A stretch of DNA of 64,000 nt from Portibacter lacus (GCF_021533215.1 NZ_JAJNKA010000008.1:218749-282748), one strand, 5' to 3'. Counted from the stretch's first letter, positions 27,940 to 38,210 are shown. The notes: a model not told the origin generated them from the letters alone. A program made the numbers and translations.

Positions 27940-29396
27940 TTTTGATTCCATAGTGTGTAAGGGTCTTCGTGAGCAATCATTTGCTCTTTTAATAATGATT
28001 CCATTTCTTTCAGTTTTTCAGCGTACTTAGGATTCTCAGCTAAGTCTGTTTCCATTTTATTGGTCCTGTTGTGTTCAGGAAGATATTCATTTGGATTTTC
28101 AGCTAAGTTAAAAAGTTGGGTTTCTCTAACGGTCCCATCTAACACGTCGTATTTGATAAGTTTCCAATCGCCCTTCTTCACCGTCCTCATTCCTGGTTTA
28201 GAACCTCCTGCATATACTCCATACATTACGTCTCTTATCACTTCTTTATCTCCTTTTAATACGGGTACAAAGCTTTCGCCTTCCACTGTTTCTGGAATTT
28301 CTATCCCTGCTAAATCACACAGTGTCGGAAGCACATCCAAAAGATAAATGTTTCCATCCACTCGTTTCCCAGCTTCTAAACCAGGTCCTTTTATAATGAA
28401 AGGTACACGCCAAGTATGCTCATACAAATTTTGCTTTCCCATCAGGCCATGACGTCCGATAGACATGCCATGATCCGCTGTGTAGATGATGTAAGTATTG
28501 TCTAACTCACCTAATTCTTCCAATTTCTTCAGTACTCTTGCCAATTGTATATCTATGTTTTCGGAACATGCATACTCCCGGCCCAATTCATTTCTGACCG
28601 TTTGTTCATCTCTATTTCTCCAGACTCCGCTGACATTTACTTCATCTCGTAGATTGCGGTGTCCATGATGAAATGGGTGAGCAGATAGATAATTGTCCTG
28701 TAATGGTGGTTGCTTAGGATTAGCCGATGGAAGAGCCTCTTTATCCTTGTGATTTGTAGATCCATACTTTTCTAGTAACTCCGGGGTTCCATTTCTAGGA
28801 TCATGCGGATGCGAGAAACCTAGATAAATTAAAAATGGATCTGTTTCTTCAGTAGATTTTCTTTCTTCAAAATAATCCAGGACTTGCTCAGCATGCCAGG
28901 CACTTCCTGATTCTGCTGTAGGTCCTCTTTTCGTTGCATCGTGCACAACGCTAAACTGCTTGTTCGCCCCAGGGTAAGAATTTCCCTTCTTGCACGTTCG
29001 CATGGTTTTATAACCTGCTCTATTAAAAACAGCACCAATGGTCTGTTCATCTATGGGATGTGGATCGGTTTGTTTTTGGAACTTCGCACTTGGTGGCAAG
29101 TGCCACAATGTTCGACCAGACATCACCATGTGTCTTGATGGTGTGCACACTGCGCCATTCATAGATCCCATATGACGAGCCCCATCGAAAACAATGCCTT
29201 CTTGAGCTAGTTTGTTAATGGTTGGCGTCTCCAAGATAGAATTCGGATCGTACGTTTTCAGGTCAAATGGTGATTGGTCATCCGCAATCACAAACAGGAA
29301 GTTAGGTTTCTTTTCTTCCTCTACTTTTTCCTTAGAATGATAACTAAAATTAACGCTTGCAATCAAGACCATTGCTAGCAAAAGGAGTTTTTTCAT
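27936..29396 (-). CDS. Secreted sulfatase, S1 family (C84-TPSR)
   Basis: A 486-residue sulfatase with a signal peptide (residues 1-18). The metal-binding start FVIADDQSPFDL (about 35) and the active-site block CTPSR with Cys84 as the formylglycine precursor are present; HTWRVPFIIKGPG and DVLPTLCDLAGI are typical of S1 sulfatases. The layout resembles iduronate-2-sulfatase-like and heparan-type members, but the subfamily is not assigned. It should remove sulfate esters from glycan fragments in the periplasm. A maturation enzyme (FGE or anSME) is not in the window. It starts 8 bp after the lyase gene and overlaps the esterase gene by four bases, so these are one operon. Confidence 0.92.
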   Translation of the reverse strand: MKKLLLLAMVLIASVNFSYHSKEKVEEEKKPNFLFVIADDQSPFDLKTYDPNSILETPTINKLAQEGIVFDGARHMGSMNGAVCTPSRHMVMSGRTLWHLPPSAKFQKQTDPHPIDEQTIGAVFNRAGYKTMRTCKKGNSYPGANKQFSVVHDATKRGPTAESGSAWHAEQVLDYFEERKSTEETDPFLIYLGFSHPHDPRNGTPELLEKYGSTNHKDKEALPSANPKQPPLQDNYLSAHPFHHGHRNLRDEVNVSGVWRNRDEQTVRNELGREYACSENIDIQLARVLKKLEELGELDNTYIIYTADHGMSIGRHGLMGKQNLYEHTWRVPFIIKGPGLEAGKRVDGNIYLLDVLPTLCDLAGIEIPETVEGESFVPVLKGDKEVIRDVMYGVYAGGSKPGMRTVKKGDWKLIKYDVLDGTVRETQLFNLAENPNEYLPEHNRTNKMETDLAENPKYAEKLKEMESLLKEQMIAHEDPYTLWNQK

Positions 29397-29404
29397 AATA
29401 TATT

Positions 29405-32152
29405 TTATTTCAATTTGATCATGCGCTTCGATCCTGCATCAAAACTATGTTTTGTATTTTTATAAGTAATGGTGATTGGCACCTCATTGTGTAATATAAG
29501 GTTACCTTTTGTTTTTTCTAAAACTACATTACCTTTTTCTTCCGCAGAGATATTAAATCCATATGCATTTAGCATTTTTCCATTTCCTAAGAATAAAACG
29601 AAGTCTTCATTTTTCTCCTTTCCAATCAAAGCATAGGAGGCATCTGATTGAACCTCATTATACTTGGCTACATTTCCGTTTTGCGAAGAAAAAATCATAT
29701 CGTTTCGACCTGATTTATGTTGCACTTCTATACCAACAAATTCACTACTCCCATTCTCATCTTTAAAACTTGAAATTTCACTGATACTCTTGCCTTCACC
29801 AGCTGTAAATGGCTCGTAAATAGAAACAAAAGGATGCTCCCAAGCTTCGCCATGTTGTCTGGCAGCGAAGGTTAGATAAGGTGCTTTATCGACATCATAT
29901 GGAAGTCCATTATTTCCTCTGAATGCTTTATTAGGTGGTGACTTGATACTAAAAACTTCTCTGCCTTCCGTCCCTGCCATCCATAAATTCATATAGACAT
30001 CATCTTTACCTTCAGGCATATCTATCTTCCATTCAGCCTGGTAATCCTCATTGGTTTTCGTGGATTGCTTGTCCCACATGTAGTCTAAACCATAAAGATG
30101 TCCACCAGCAAAACCCATCTCTTCACTAGTTGACAGTTCCAGCGCGGAACCATCCGAATCCATAATCGACATACTTTGCCCTAGGTTATGGTAGAAGTAA
30201 TCATGAAATTTATCTCCTTTTCGCTGCTTTCTCGATCTGAATATATCTACATAATAGCCTGTAGATTCGCCTGTTTTTACGATGCTAACCATTCTATTTT
30301 GATCACTTTGCGTTTCGGGTTCTAAAAACATAACATCCGAATAAGTGATGTCACTATAAAATCCATCTTTCTGCTCTGACTTCGGGTATTCCCCTAATAA
30401 GTCAAATCCATGATTGCTTAACATTTCCGTGTAAGACGACACGCCATCGACCATCACCGTATTATGCGCCGGAAACTGAGAATAATATTCAAGGTAGATC
30501 GGTTGCAAATAACCAGCGCCTTTTCCAGGATCTGCACCTTGTACAAATCCTTTACCATAAAGTTCCATATTAATGCCATTCGCATGCATGTGATTTCCCA
30601 GCGAACCGTTTAATGAAACCATCATCCCATCTTTACCCGTTCCCATCCGCTGGACGTGCCAACTCACATTAGGAGCTGAAAAGGTTTGTGTAACGTAATC
30701 GGTCATCTCACCAGCTTTGTATGTCGGATTTAGTTGTAATGGTTTGCTAGCAAAAAAGGAAGAGATATCGCCTCTAGATTTGCGTTGACCTCTTGGCTGA
30801 CCAGCATTAGGATTAAACAATTTATACATAGCCGTGAATTCCTTTTCCATATTCTCATCGTCATTTTTCTGTGCGATGCGAATCATTTCTTCAATGGCTC
30901 GAGTAGATAGTGTGCCGTAATAACTATCGCCAAATGCAACAGTTTGATTATTAGGAAATAGATACTGTGGTAACATTTTTACGGCTTTTTCCATCACAGG
31001 CGTGTACGGAAGGATATCATGGTCAAATGTGTTTTGGAAGTCTTGAATAAAATGGGCAAGGTCATTGGTGACACCCATAGAATAACCGGGGCATTCATTC
31101 CATACACCGTTCTCCTCATCATATCCATAATTCATAAATTTGGTGAGAGACCATTGACGAGCTGAAGTTTTATTTAGAATATAATCGATGTAGTATTCAC
31201 GTCCTTTTCCATCTTTGTAATCAGCATTGTCTTTTAGAACCATAGCCGCCTTCAGAATGATTTTAGCTTGGTGAAGATTCCAGTTGTTTTGAGGTACCCC
31301 ATTTTTGATGATTAGTTCCGTCCACTTTTTGATGGTTGCATCATATATTTCGATTTTATCGGTGTGGTTATTCTCAATGTATTGATGCAGAAAGTCATAA
31401 AGTTCGGCTATTTCGATCAAAGTACTTTCATGAATGACCTGAAAACAAGTTAGTCCGACTAGGGTTTGAATATGTCCATTTAATAGGTCAATGGGTTCAG
31501 AACGGTAATACATTCCCATCATATAAGTATCGAAAATGTCAAAAGCAAACTTGGCAAATTGCTCGTCTTCTTCCAGCCAGTATAAGAATGAAGCGTCCCT
31601 TGCAAACCCAATGATTTTCTGATTATGGCGATGAATGATACCGCCCGTTTTGGATTGCTCCACCCATTCTAGAGGTTTACCTTCTTTGCTTTTATTTACA
31701 AGGAAAAGTCCGCGAACGTCATCCATGTAGGGAATAATTTCTTCTAGATCTGGCATCGCATAATCCGTTGTATAATCTCGAGCTCCTGAGAAACGAACGG
31801 TAGGGACAGGAGCTTCTCCATCAGCATGTGAATAATCGACACCATTGATATAAACATTGGTGCATTTCGTTTTCCAATACATCTGCAATCGGGAAACCAT
31901 CCATTCTGGATCTGTGATGTGACGATTAACGTGCTCGTCTATGTTCTCGTGAATTTTGCTGAGCACTTCCTTTGCCCAATCTTCTTCTTGGATTGTTTTT
32001 TCTAATCCGGGCTTTTCCTCATCAGTGATGTAAATTCTTGGATATCCTTGTTCAAGATTTTCGGGGAGTGGAATATTGATACTATTCTGGGCTTGGATAT
32101 TGCTTGCCAATAAATAAATACCTATAACTATACATATCTTCGATAATTCCAT
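29405..32152 (-). CDS. Heparinase II/III-type polysaccharide lyase (copy 1)
   Basis: A 915-residue secreted protein with a signal peptide ending near NIQAQ. The first half (about 40-450) is helical, as in the alpha/alpha toroid of heparinase II/III lyases (NNWNLHQAKIILKAAMVL near 292). The second half is a beta-sandwich domain with the candidate catalytic blocks NHMHANGINMEL (about 534) and YYSQFPAHNTVMVDG (about 562). These resemble the His and Tyr regions of the heparinase II/III superfamily, suggesting cleavage of a uronic-acid linkage by beta-elimination. The exact PL family cannot be assigned by eye. The paralogue at 48163 shares the same blocks. It heads an operon with sulfatase, acetylesterase and lipoprotein genes. 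Confidence 0.85.
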   Translation of the reverse strand: MELSKICIVIGIYLLASNIQAQNSINIPLPENLEQGYPRIYITDEEKPGLEKTIQEEDWAKEVLSKIHENIDEHVNRHITDPEWMVSRLQMYWKTKCTNVYINGVDYSHADGEAPVPTVRFSGARDYTTDYAMPDLEEIIPYMDDVRGLFLVNKSKEGKPLEWVEQSKTGGIIHRHNQKIIGFARDASFLYWLEEDEQFAKFAFDIFDTYMMGMYYRSEPIDLLNGHIQTLVGLTCFQVIHESTLIEIAELYDFLHQYIENNHTDKIEIYDATIKKWTELIIKNGVPQNNWNLHQAKIILKAAMVLKDNADYKDGKGREYYIDYILNKTSARQWSLTKFMNYGYDEENGVWNECPGYSMGVTNDLAHFIQDFQNTFDHDILPYTPVMEKAVKMLPQYLFPNNQTVAFGDSYYGTLSTRAIEEMIRIAQKNDDENMEKEFTAMYKLFNPNAGQPRGQRKSRGDISSFFASKPLQLNPTYKAGEMTDYVTQTFSAPNVSWHVQRMGTGKDGMMVSLNGSLGNHMHANGINMELYGKGFVQGADPGKGAGYLQPIYLEYYSQFPAHNTVMVDGVSSYTEMLSNHGFDLLGEYPKSEQKDGFYSDITYSDVMFLEPETQSDQNRMVSIVKTGESTGYYVDIFRSRKQRKGDKFHDYFYHNLGQSMSIMDSDGSALELSTSEEMGFAGGHLYGLDYMWDKQSTKTNEDYQAEWKIDMPEGKDDVYMNLWMAGTEGREVFSIKSPPNKAFRGNNGLPYDVDKAPYLTFAARQHGEAWEHPFVSIYEPFTAGEGKSISEISSFKDENGSSEFVGIEVQHKSGRNDMIFSSQNGNVAKYNEVQSDASYALIGKEKNEDFVLFLGNGKMLNAYGFNISAEEKGNVVLEKTKGNLILHNEVPITITYKNTKHSFDAGSKRMIKLK

Positions 32153-32513
32153 AACATATTATTTTGTAAGATCAGCACAAAAAATAATTCAATGGTGCTA
32201 AATTGATTCTTAAAATAATGATAGGTTATAATAGTGAAAATTAAAATAACTTATGATTCCTGATTGGTGAATTATCGATCAATTTTAATATTTAGAAATG
32301 GCAAGCACGTATTCGAAGCAATTAAGAGGGAAAATTGCTTTTATGCTAAAATATTCTTTTATGATATTGTTTTACTTCCCTTGAGGATAGTGATCCAAAA
32401 ATAATCTTTAGCTTGCAAGCCGTATTTATTAATACCAATCTTAGTAAACTAGTTTAAGTAAATTTAAAAATGAAATTGAAACATATTTTTCCACATTTTA
32501 TCTTAAAATATAA
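32153..32513. other. Divergent intergenic region inside the PUL
   Basis: These 361 bp separate the minus-strand lyase operon from the plus-strand sulfatase. A minus-strand TATTTTTG at 32403-32396 matches the -7 consensus but lacks a -33 partner and lies about 240 bp from the lyase start. Nothing else is recognised. Confidence 0.3.
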
Positions 32514-33941
32514 ATGATGGGAATTCTTAAGTTAATTATTACTTCTTTTATTCTTCTTGCATTTTTTAAAGGTTGCGTGGAAAAAAGTATTGTTGGTGCA
32601 ACCAATGAAATGGAAACTCGACCAAATATTATCTTCATTTTTGCTGATGATTGGGGTTGGGGGGATCTGAGCGCGCATGGACATCCATATGTGAAAACTC
32701 CTAACATAGACAGATTAGTAAGCGAGGGCACCGATTTTCAAAGATTTACGGTAGCTAGTGGGGTCTGTTCGCCAAGCAGAGCGGCGGTCATGACAGGTCA
32801 GTTTCCTGCACGACACAAAATAGATGGACATTTTGCTTGGGTTCCATCTAATGCTAAAAGAAACATGCCTGATTGGTTGGATTTTGAAGCTACCTTGCTT
32901 CCCAGGTTGCTACAAGAGAGCGGCTATGCTACAGCACATTTCGGAAAATGGCATCTTTCCAATAATATGATTCTTGATTCACCGAGCCCTGGAAAGTATG
33001 GATATGATGAATATGGAGCATTCAATTGTTCTGGCGAACAAATGCCTGTACACCAAGATGCAAACAACGCTATAAAATTTATTGAGAAATCAAATGAAGC
33101 AAAAAAACCTTTCTTTATAAATTTATGGATCCATGAACCACATACACCACATCATGTAATCCCAAAGTATCAATGGCGTTTTCCTGATTTAGAAGAAGCA
33201 GATAATATTTATGCATCTATCTTATCACACGCAGATGACCGAATCGGCGAAGTATTAGGTGTCCTCGATCGATTGAATTTGACTGATAATACATTGGTAG
33301 TTTTTAGTTCAGACAATGGCCCAGCCAGAGCGAAATATGAAGTAAAAAAATTAAAACTTATGTTTGATTCAGCTACTGGAGCTGGTTTTGACACCTCTGC
33401 ATCAAAAGGTATTACAGGTGGAAGAAAAGGATATAAGGCATCACTTTTTGAAGGGGGAATAGGCGTGCCGTTTATCGCTCGGTGGCCAGCAAAAATCAAA
33501 GCTGGTGCAATAGATAATCAATCCTTAATTTCAGCGGTTGATTTGCTTCCAACTTTCTGTGAAATAGCAAATGTAGCTTTGCCATCGTCTTATCAACCGG
33601 ATGGAATTAGTCAAGTATCAGCACTTTTAGGTCAAATCTATCCTGTACGAACGAAACCACTTTTTTGGAAATTCCCAGCTAGTTGGCCAGCAAAAAACAA
33701 TGCTCCTAACCATTGGGTCTCCTTAGCAATTGTGGATCAAAATTGGAAGCTTGTTGCGAATACTGACTTAAGCTATTTTGAGCTTTATGATATAGTGGAT
33801 GATGTTTTTGAAAAAAATGATCTTAAAGAGGAAAAAGCTGAAATTGTAGTAGAATTGCTGAGTAAAATAAGAAGCTGGCAGCAAGAATTACCAAAACATC
33901 CAGATAAAAAATTGTTTTCTAAAGAGCGAGAGACTTTATAG
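32514..33941 (+). CDS. Secreted sulfatase, S1 family (C85-SPSR)
   Basis: A 475-residue sulfatase beginning MMGILK; the second Met is equally possible. A short hydrophobic leader ends in a lipobox-like FFKGC, so it is probably a lipoprotein. It has FIFADDWGWGDLSAHG (metal site), GVCSPSRAAVMTG with Cys85 as formylglycine precursor, HFGKWHLS and SSDNGPA. This is a classic arylsulfatase A-like S1 enzyme. It is the only gene of the PUL's degradative arm on the plus strand, flanked by gaps of 361 and 435 bp and convergent with the dehydrogenase gene, so it must have its own promoter. Confidence 0.92.
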   Translation: MMGILKLIITSFILLAFFKGCVEKSIVGATNEMETRPNIIFIFADDWGWGDLSAHGHPYVKTPNIDRLVSEGTDFQRFTVASGVCSPSRAAVMTGQFPARHKIDGHFAWVPSNAKRNMPDWLDFEATLLPRLLQESGYATAHFGKWHLSNNMILDSPSPGKYGYDEYGAFNCSGEQMPVHQDANNAIKFIEKSNEAKKPFFINLWIHEPHTPHHVIPKYQWRFPDLEEADNIYASILSHADDRIGEVLGVLDRLNLTDNTLVVFSSDNGPARAKYEVKKLKLMFDSATGAGFDTSASKGITGGRKGYKASLFEGGIGVPFIARWPAKIKAGAIDNQSLISAVDLLPTFCEIANVALPSSYQPDGISQVSALLGQIYPVRTKPLFWKFPASWPAKNNAPNHWVSLAIVDQNWKLVANTDLSYFELYDIVDDVFEKNDLKEEKAEIVVELLSKIRSWQQELPKHPDKKLFSKERETL

Positions 33942-34376
33942 TTGTGAGTATATTATGATTTGAGAAGGTTAAATCTTTTTCTTGCTTGTATACAAAGTGT
34001 AATTCAGGTTGCAGTCATAAGTTTCAACTATAAAATATCAATCCCAAGACATACAGGCGAAAACAAAGACAGTTATTGTCTTAGATTAAATAATATTTAC
34101 TGTTTTTTAGATCAAATATTGACTAATTTTCATAAAGTTGTTTATTCTAGTAACCAGATTTCTGCGTTTTTTAATTAGGAATCAAGGTAATCTGCTCTCA
34201 GTTAAGCAAAGTCGTTTTATAGAATAAAAAAAGGATTAAAATTCTATAATAATTTTTGTCTTTCCAGGCCTGAGAAATGATCATGACGGACAGTATTCTT
34301 TTAATATATACACTTTATTAAAAATAGAATTGGCTTCCCATAATAAAATAATTTTTTTATTAAATACAATACGGAC
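33942..34376. other. Convergent intergenic region with a weak hairpin
   Basis: These 435 bp lie between the ends of the sulfatase and the haem-binding dehydrogenase genes. TTATAGAAT (34217-34225) and ATTCTATAA (34241-34249) form a 9-bp A/T-rich inverted repeat followed by a short T run, possibly a weak terminator. A 72-codon frame from a TTG at 33960 has no internal Met and is not accepted. Confidence 0.35.
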
Positions 34377-36608
34377 CTACTCCTCCAGCTCTTTTAATGT
34401 CCAATAGTCCTCCCGGCCTTCACTTTGCTTTCTTGCATCTCTGACTTGGCCATTTCCTACCGCATTCTTATTGTTAAGCGCTCTTATATAGGAAAGTACA
34501 TCAGCAATATATCCATCGCTATTATCCTTTAGTGGCATCATTATACCATAATCCTTTCCATCCACAGGTCCGATTAAGCCATTGATTAATATTTTACTCA
34601 GTGTAACTCTATCGCCAGTAACTCTTGGACTGCCGATCAAAGTAGGAGCTACTAAGGAACCATCTTCTAGGAGCACACCTTTTAAATTTTCTCCATGACA
34701 GGTTACGCACAATTGCTTATAGGATTCATATCCTCTCAGTATACGTTCTTTGTCTCGAATTGATCGATCTGCAATATGCTTTTTTAATGCTGCCAACTTA
34801 TAATCATCCTTTTTTAGACTCTCAATAGTAGAGTGGGATATAATCTCATGGCTGCCGTATTTTTCTTTAATCCTATTCAGTAAAGTTGTAGATGTATTGT
34901 CCTTTCCATATCTCAAACTCAAAGCCAACTGATTAACGACCTCAATTGAAGGATCATCGATAAATTGCTCTAGGTCAGCATACATCGTTGTATCGCCTGC
35001 TTTTATGAAATTTTCACTTAGCCGTATCGCTGTAAGTCGCACACGTTCATCCTTATCGTTGAATCTTGCCTTAATAAATTCTTTATCTGACATACCTAGA
35101 CCATCTAATGTCCAAAGTGCATGAACTCTTTCTAGACCTAGATCTCTATCTTCTTTAAACAGATTCCCATTTACCGCTGAGTTATCTGATGCTAACTTCT
35201 TCAGTTCAGAGACAACCGACTTATCATTCCTTAGAATAATTAGTTTTTGAGCGGTATTACGATACCATCCATTAGGATGAGCTAAATAGGAAACCAATTC
35301 AGATGACTTTTTATCTAAAAGGTTAGGCTTCTCATCTGGTGTGATCCCTTTATATACAATTCTATATATTCTACCTTTACCAATGTTTTTATCCAACCCT
35401 TTACGAACAATTACAGGACGAAGAAAACTTCCTTCTTTCGTCCAGTTGCTCTCTTGAATTATTCCTCTGTACATGTCTACAATATACAGCGCACCGTCCG
35501 GACCAGTTTTGGCTTGTATCGGTCTGAAATTTAAGTCAGTAGATGCCATAAATTCAGCTTCATCATAGGCATTGTACAGAACTTTTTTTCCATCTTCAAT
35601 TTTGACTTTAGCTCTTCGAATCAATCGACCCACAGGTTCCGGAATAAACAAATCACCATAAGTGGAAGGTGGCAATCGATGACCTCTGAAAATCTCTTGC
35701 CCTGCTACTCCAGTAAAATGATTTAGTGTTCCATCTTCACGCAGTTTTTTGAGTCCACCTTGAACATCAGGTGTTCCGACTATCGGCCACGGTTGGACGA
35801 AATCTTTAGACAACCTTCCTTCGGGATTAAAATTACCATAGACTGCTGGTTGCTGGAAACCATAAGCGGGATTTTCACTTCCTGCTGAAGAATAATACAT
35901 GATCCCCATATCATCTTGTGTCAAGCCCCATTGACCGCTGGGCATATTATCTAGAGAGTCCACGACTACTTTACCTCCAGTGAATTTGAATCGAATAGGA
36001 TTATAGGTTGTGTAAACCCAATTGTCTAAATTCCATACGAGTCCACTTTGTTGGTGTTCTAAATTTCCACCACGACGGTTTTCGTTATAGTACACTCGCT
36101 CCTTTTTATCCGCTACACCATCATTATTGGTATCTTTATAACTCCATAAATCATATGAATACGTTTCATTGACAATCAGCTCATTTTCCAATGGTAGGAT
36201 CATCCTTGGTAACATGAGGCTGTCAATAAATACCGTGCTTTTGTCCATTTTCCCATCACCATCTGTGTCTTCTAGCAATTTTATGCGACTGATGGCATTG
36301 TTCGTTCCTGAACCATTGACATCTTGCATATAGGTGTTCATTTCAGCTACATACATTCTTCCGTTTCCATCCCAAGCAATCGTTACAGGCTCATCGATCA
36401 TCGGTTCACTTGCTACTAACTCTACTTCATATCCTTCAGGCAGGTAAAACGTTTTCATGCTTTCCTCTGGAGAAAGAAAATCAGAAACAGCTTCTTTAAC
36501 GATTTCAGGTTTTTCATATATCTTTTCCACATATACTTCTTCTTGACAACCGAAAAAAACTAAGCAAATAATTATATAATATGCTTTTCTAAAACTCATT
36601 TTACTCAT
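34377..36608 (-). CDS. PVC-type haem-binding dehydrogenase lipoprotein (beta-propeller plus cytochrome c)
   Basis: A 743-residue lipoprotein: hydrophobic leader with FFGC lipobox (about residue 21). Residues 50-420 resemble the membrane-bound dehydrogenase propeller domain best known from Planctomycetes (YLPEGYEVELVASEP, WDGNGRMYVAEMNTYM, NRRGGNLEHQQSGL). Helical HEAT-like repeats follow (about 430-620). The C-terminal domain is a mono-haem cytochrome c with CVTCHG (about 640) and a probable Met ligand in YGIMMPL. Such proteins are thought to oxidise sugars or alcohols and pass electrons to the respiratory chain; the substrate is unknown. It lies just downstream of the tandem DUF1080 gene, which suggests joint action on an oxidised sugar. 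Confidence 0.85.
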   Translation of the reverse strand: MSKMSFRKAYYIIICLVFFGCQEEVYVEKIYEKPEIVKEAVSDFLSPEESMKTFYLPEGYEVELVASEPMIDEPVTIAWDGNGRMYVAEMNTYMQDVNGSGTNNAISRIKLLEDTDGDGKMDKSTVFIDSLMLPRMILPLENELIVNETYSYDLWSYKDTNNDGVADKKERVYYNENRRGGNLEHQQSGLVWNLDNWVYTTYNPIRFKFTGGKVVVDSLDNMPSGQWGLTQDDMGIMYYSSAGSENPAYGFQQPAVYGNFNPEGRLSKDFVQPWPIVGTPDVQGGLKKLREDGTLNHFTGVAGQEIFRGHRLPPSTYGDLFIPEPVGRLIRRAKVKIEDGKKVLYNAYDEAEFMASTDLNFRPIQAKTGPDGALYIVDMYRGIIQESNWTKEGSFLRPVIVRKGLDKNIGKGRIYRIVYKGITPDEKPNLLDKKSSELVSYLAHPNGWYRNTAQKLIILRNDKSVVSELKKLASDNSAVNGNLFKEDRDLGLERVHALWTLDGLGMSDKEFIKARFNDKDERVRLTAIRLSENFIKAGDTTMYADLEQFIDDPSIEVVNQLALSLRYGKDNTSTTLLNRIKEKYGSHEIISHSTIESLKKDDYKLAALKKHIADRSIRDKERILRGYESYKQLCVTCHGENLKGVLLEDGSLVAPTLIGSPRVTGDRVTLSKILINGLIGPVDGKDYGIMMPLKDNSDGYIADVLSYIRALNNKNAVGNGQVRDARKQSEGREDYWTLKELEE

Positions 36609-36777
36609 TTTCTATTTCTTTATTAAAGTGGTATATCGTAGTGTTTGCTCAATTCTCCCCAATTAAGTTCTTTATATTGAGAATAAGAAATCATAGCTCG
36701 AGCTATTGCAAAAAAAAAATATGAATCGCACTTGTTTTTAAATTAACTTCATTATGCCCTAAAAAAATATCTCTTTG

Positions 36778-38139
36778 TTAAAGCTCTCTGATCTTTATTT
36801 TCCTATAAGTCAGTTCAGCATATTCGGCCTGCAATGCGATAAAACCTGATGAATTTGTTAAACCACCATAAGTAGCATTGGTTATTTCATTGACCAAAGT
36901 ACCATTTAAATAATATTTTGCTGAACTACCTCTAACTTCAAGTAATACCTCATTCCAACCTTCTTTTTCTGCATCACTCCACTTTTTAGAGCGACTATAA
37001 TCTTTCCTTTCAATTTTAAGAATTTCACCATCTTTTAACACGTCACAATGAGCGCCTAAAATACTCCATAAATCACCACAATCACCTTCTTGGATCTGGT
37101 ATTCTAAACTCGGTGGCCAAGCATAATTTCCTACCTGACAATGATATAACAAACCTGCATCACGTATCTTATCAAGACGAGGTGCAAATCTTCGTTCTCC
37201 CCATTTAAATTCAAATTTAAGATCATAGGAGCTATATGTCTTTTTAGTTACTGCTATTCCATAAGGAGCAGAAGTTTCGGTCCATTTATACATGGCTTTT
37301 AATTCCTCATCCTCATATTCAAACATGGTGTTTGCTTCTTCTATCGTTGCATCACCGTGAACTATAAAATCATAATTGGGACCATTTTCATTCGTGTTTT
37401 CTAACAGATTTACCCATTGGTTAGGTATTTTTGGTCTTGTCTGATCTAGTGTTCTAATTCGTATATTGCGATAAGCTACTCGACCATGATCTCCTTGTAA
37501 TCTTAAAGGAGCAAAAGCCTCTTCCTGCCCAATCTTGCCATCCCGTGTAGGTCCAGATACTTCTCGGTTTTCATGAATTACAATGCCATTAAGTATCACT
37601 TTTTCGAACATGGCATTTTTAATTTTACTGCCATTTTCATCAAACCGAGGAGCTCTGAAAATAATATCATAGCTCTGCCATACGCCTAATGGCAAAGTTG
37701 CGTTGACTCTAGGAGGAATCCCTTCGTATCCCCTTTGATTCGTAGGTTTTGTTTCATCCCAGCGTTGGTAGATACCACCGCAATCGATATAACCAGGATT
37801 CTCTTTTCCATGGCTGTGAAAAATCTGAATCTCATATCTACTTTGGAAATAAATACCTGAATTAGACCCTTTAGGCAATAAGAATTCAATGTGTAATTCT
37901 ATATCGCCATAAGCCTGTTCAGATTCAAGATGTGCTGTTTTTCCAGAAGCGCCATTTACAAAACAACCCTTGCCTTCCTTTATCATAAAAAGTTCCATAT
38001 TGGAGGAGTCAATTGCAACGCTACTTACTTGAAACCAATCACCTCTCGGAACGGTAAAATCTGTCAATTCTTTGAGCTTAATTTGGCTGAAAGACAAATT
38101 CACAATGAATAGTAAGAGGAAAATAATTTTTGTTCTCAT
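36778..38139 (-). CDS. Tandem DUF1080 protein (3-keto-glycoside hydrolase family)
   Basis: A 453-residue secreted protein with a signal peptide (ending LSFSQ). It contains two jelly-roll DUF1080 domains. The first (about 30-235) has AYGDIELHIEFLLPKGSNSGIY, YEIQIFHSHGKENPGYIDCGGIY and RLQGDHGRVAYRNIRI. The second (about 240-452) has YDLKFEFKWGERRF, GLLYHCQVG, LEYQIQEGDCGDLW and AEYAELTYRKIKIREL. DUF1080 members include 3-keto-disaccharide hydrolases. Two domains in one chain may serve substrate binding plus catalysis. Its neighbour, the haem-binding dehydrogenase, could supply the keto sugar (inference). It is 71 bp from the alpha/beta esterase gene upstream. Confidence 0.87.
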   Translation of the reverse strand: MRTKIIFLLLFIVNLSFSQIKLKELTDFTVPRGDWFQVSSVAIDSSNMELFMIKEGKGCFVNGASGKTAHLESEQAYGDIELHIEFLLPKGSNSGIYFQSRYEIQIFHSHGKENPGYIDCGGIYQRWDETKPTNQRGYEGIPPRVNATLPLGVWQSYDIIFRAPRFDENGSKIKNAMFEKVILNGIVIHENREVSGPTRDGKIGQEEAFAPLRLQGDHGRVAYRNIRIRTLDQTRPKIPNQWVNLLENTNENGPNYDFIVHGDATIEEANTMFEYEDEELKAMYKWTETSAPYGIAVTKKTYSSYDLKFEFKWGERRFAPRLDKIRDAGLLYHCQVGNYAWPPSLEYQIQEGDCGDLWSILGAHCDVLKDGEILKIERKDYSRSKKWSDAEKEGWNEVLLEVRGSSAKYYLNGTLVNEITNATYGGLTNSSGFIALQAEYAELTYRKIKIREL

Positions 38140-38210
38140 AGTTATTGGTCTTTGAAGATTTTAATTTTTTCTGGACTTTTTATTTGTAAAAGTCTTCACG
38201 TTATCATTGC

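Noticed and set aside
33960..34178. 72-codon plus-strand frame after the sulfatase
   Set aside because: It opens with TTG, has no internal Met, no family likeness and lies in AT-rich non-coding sequence.
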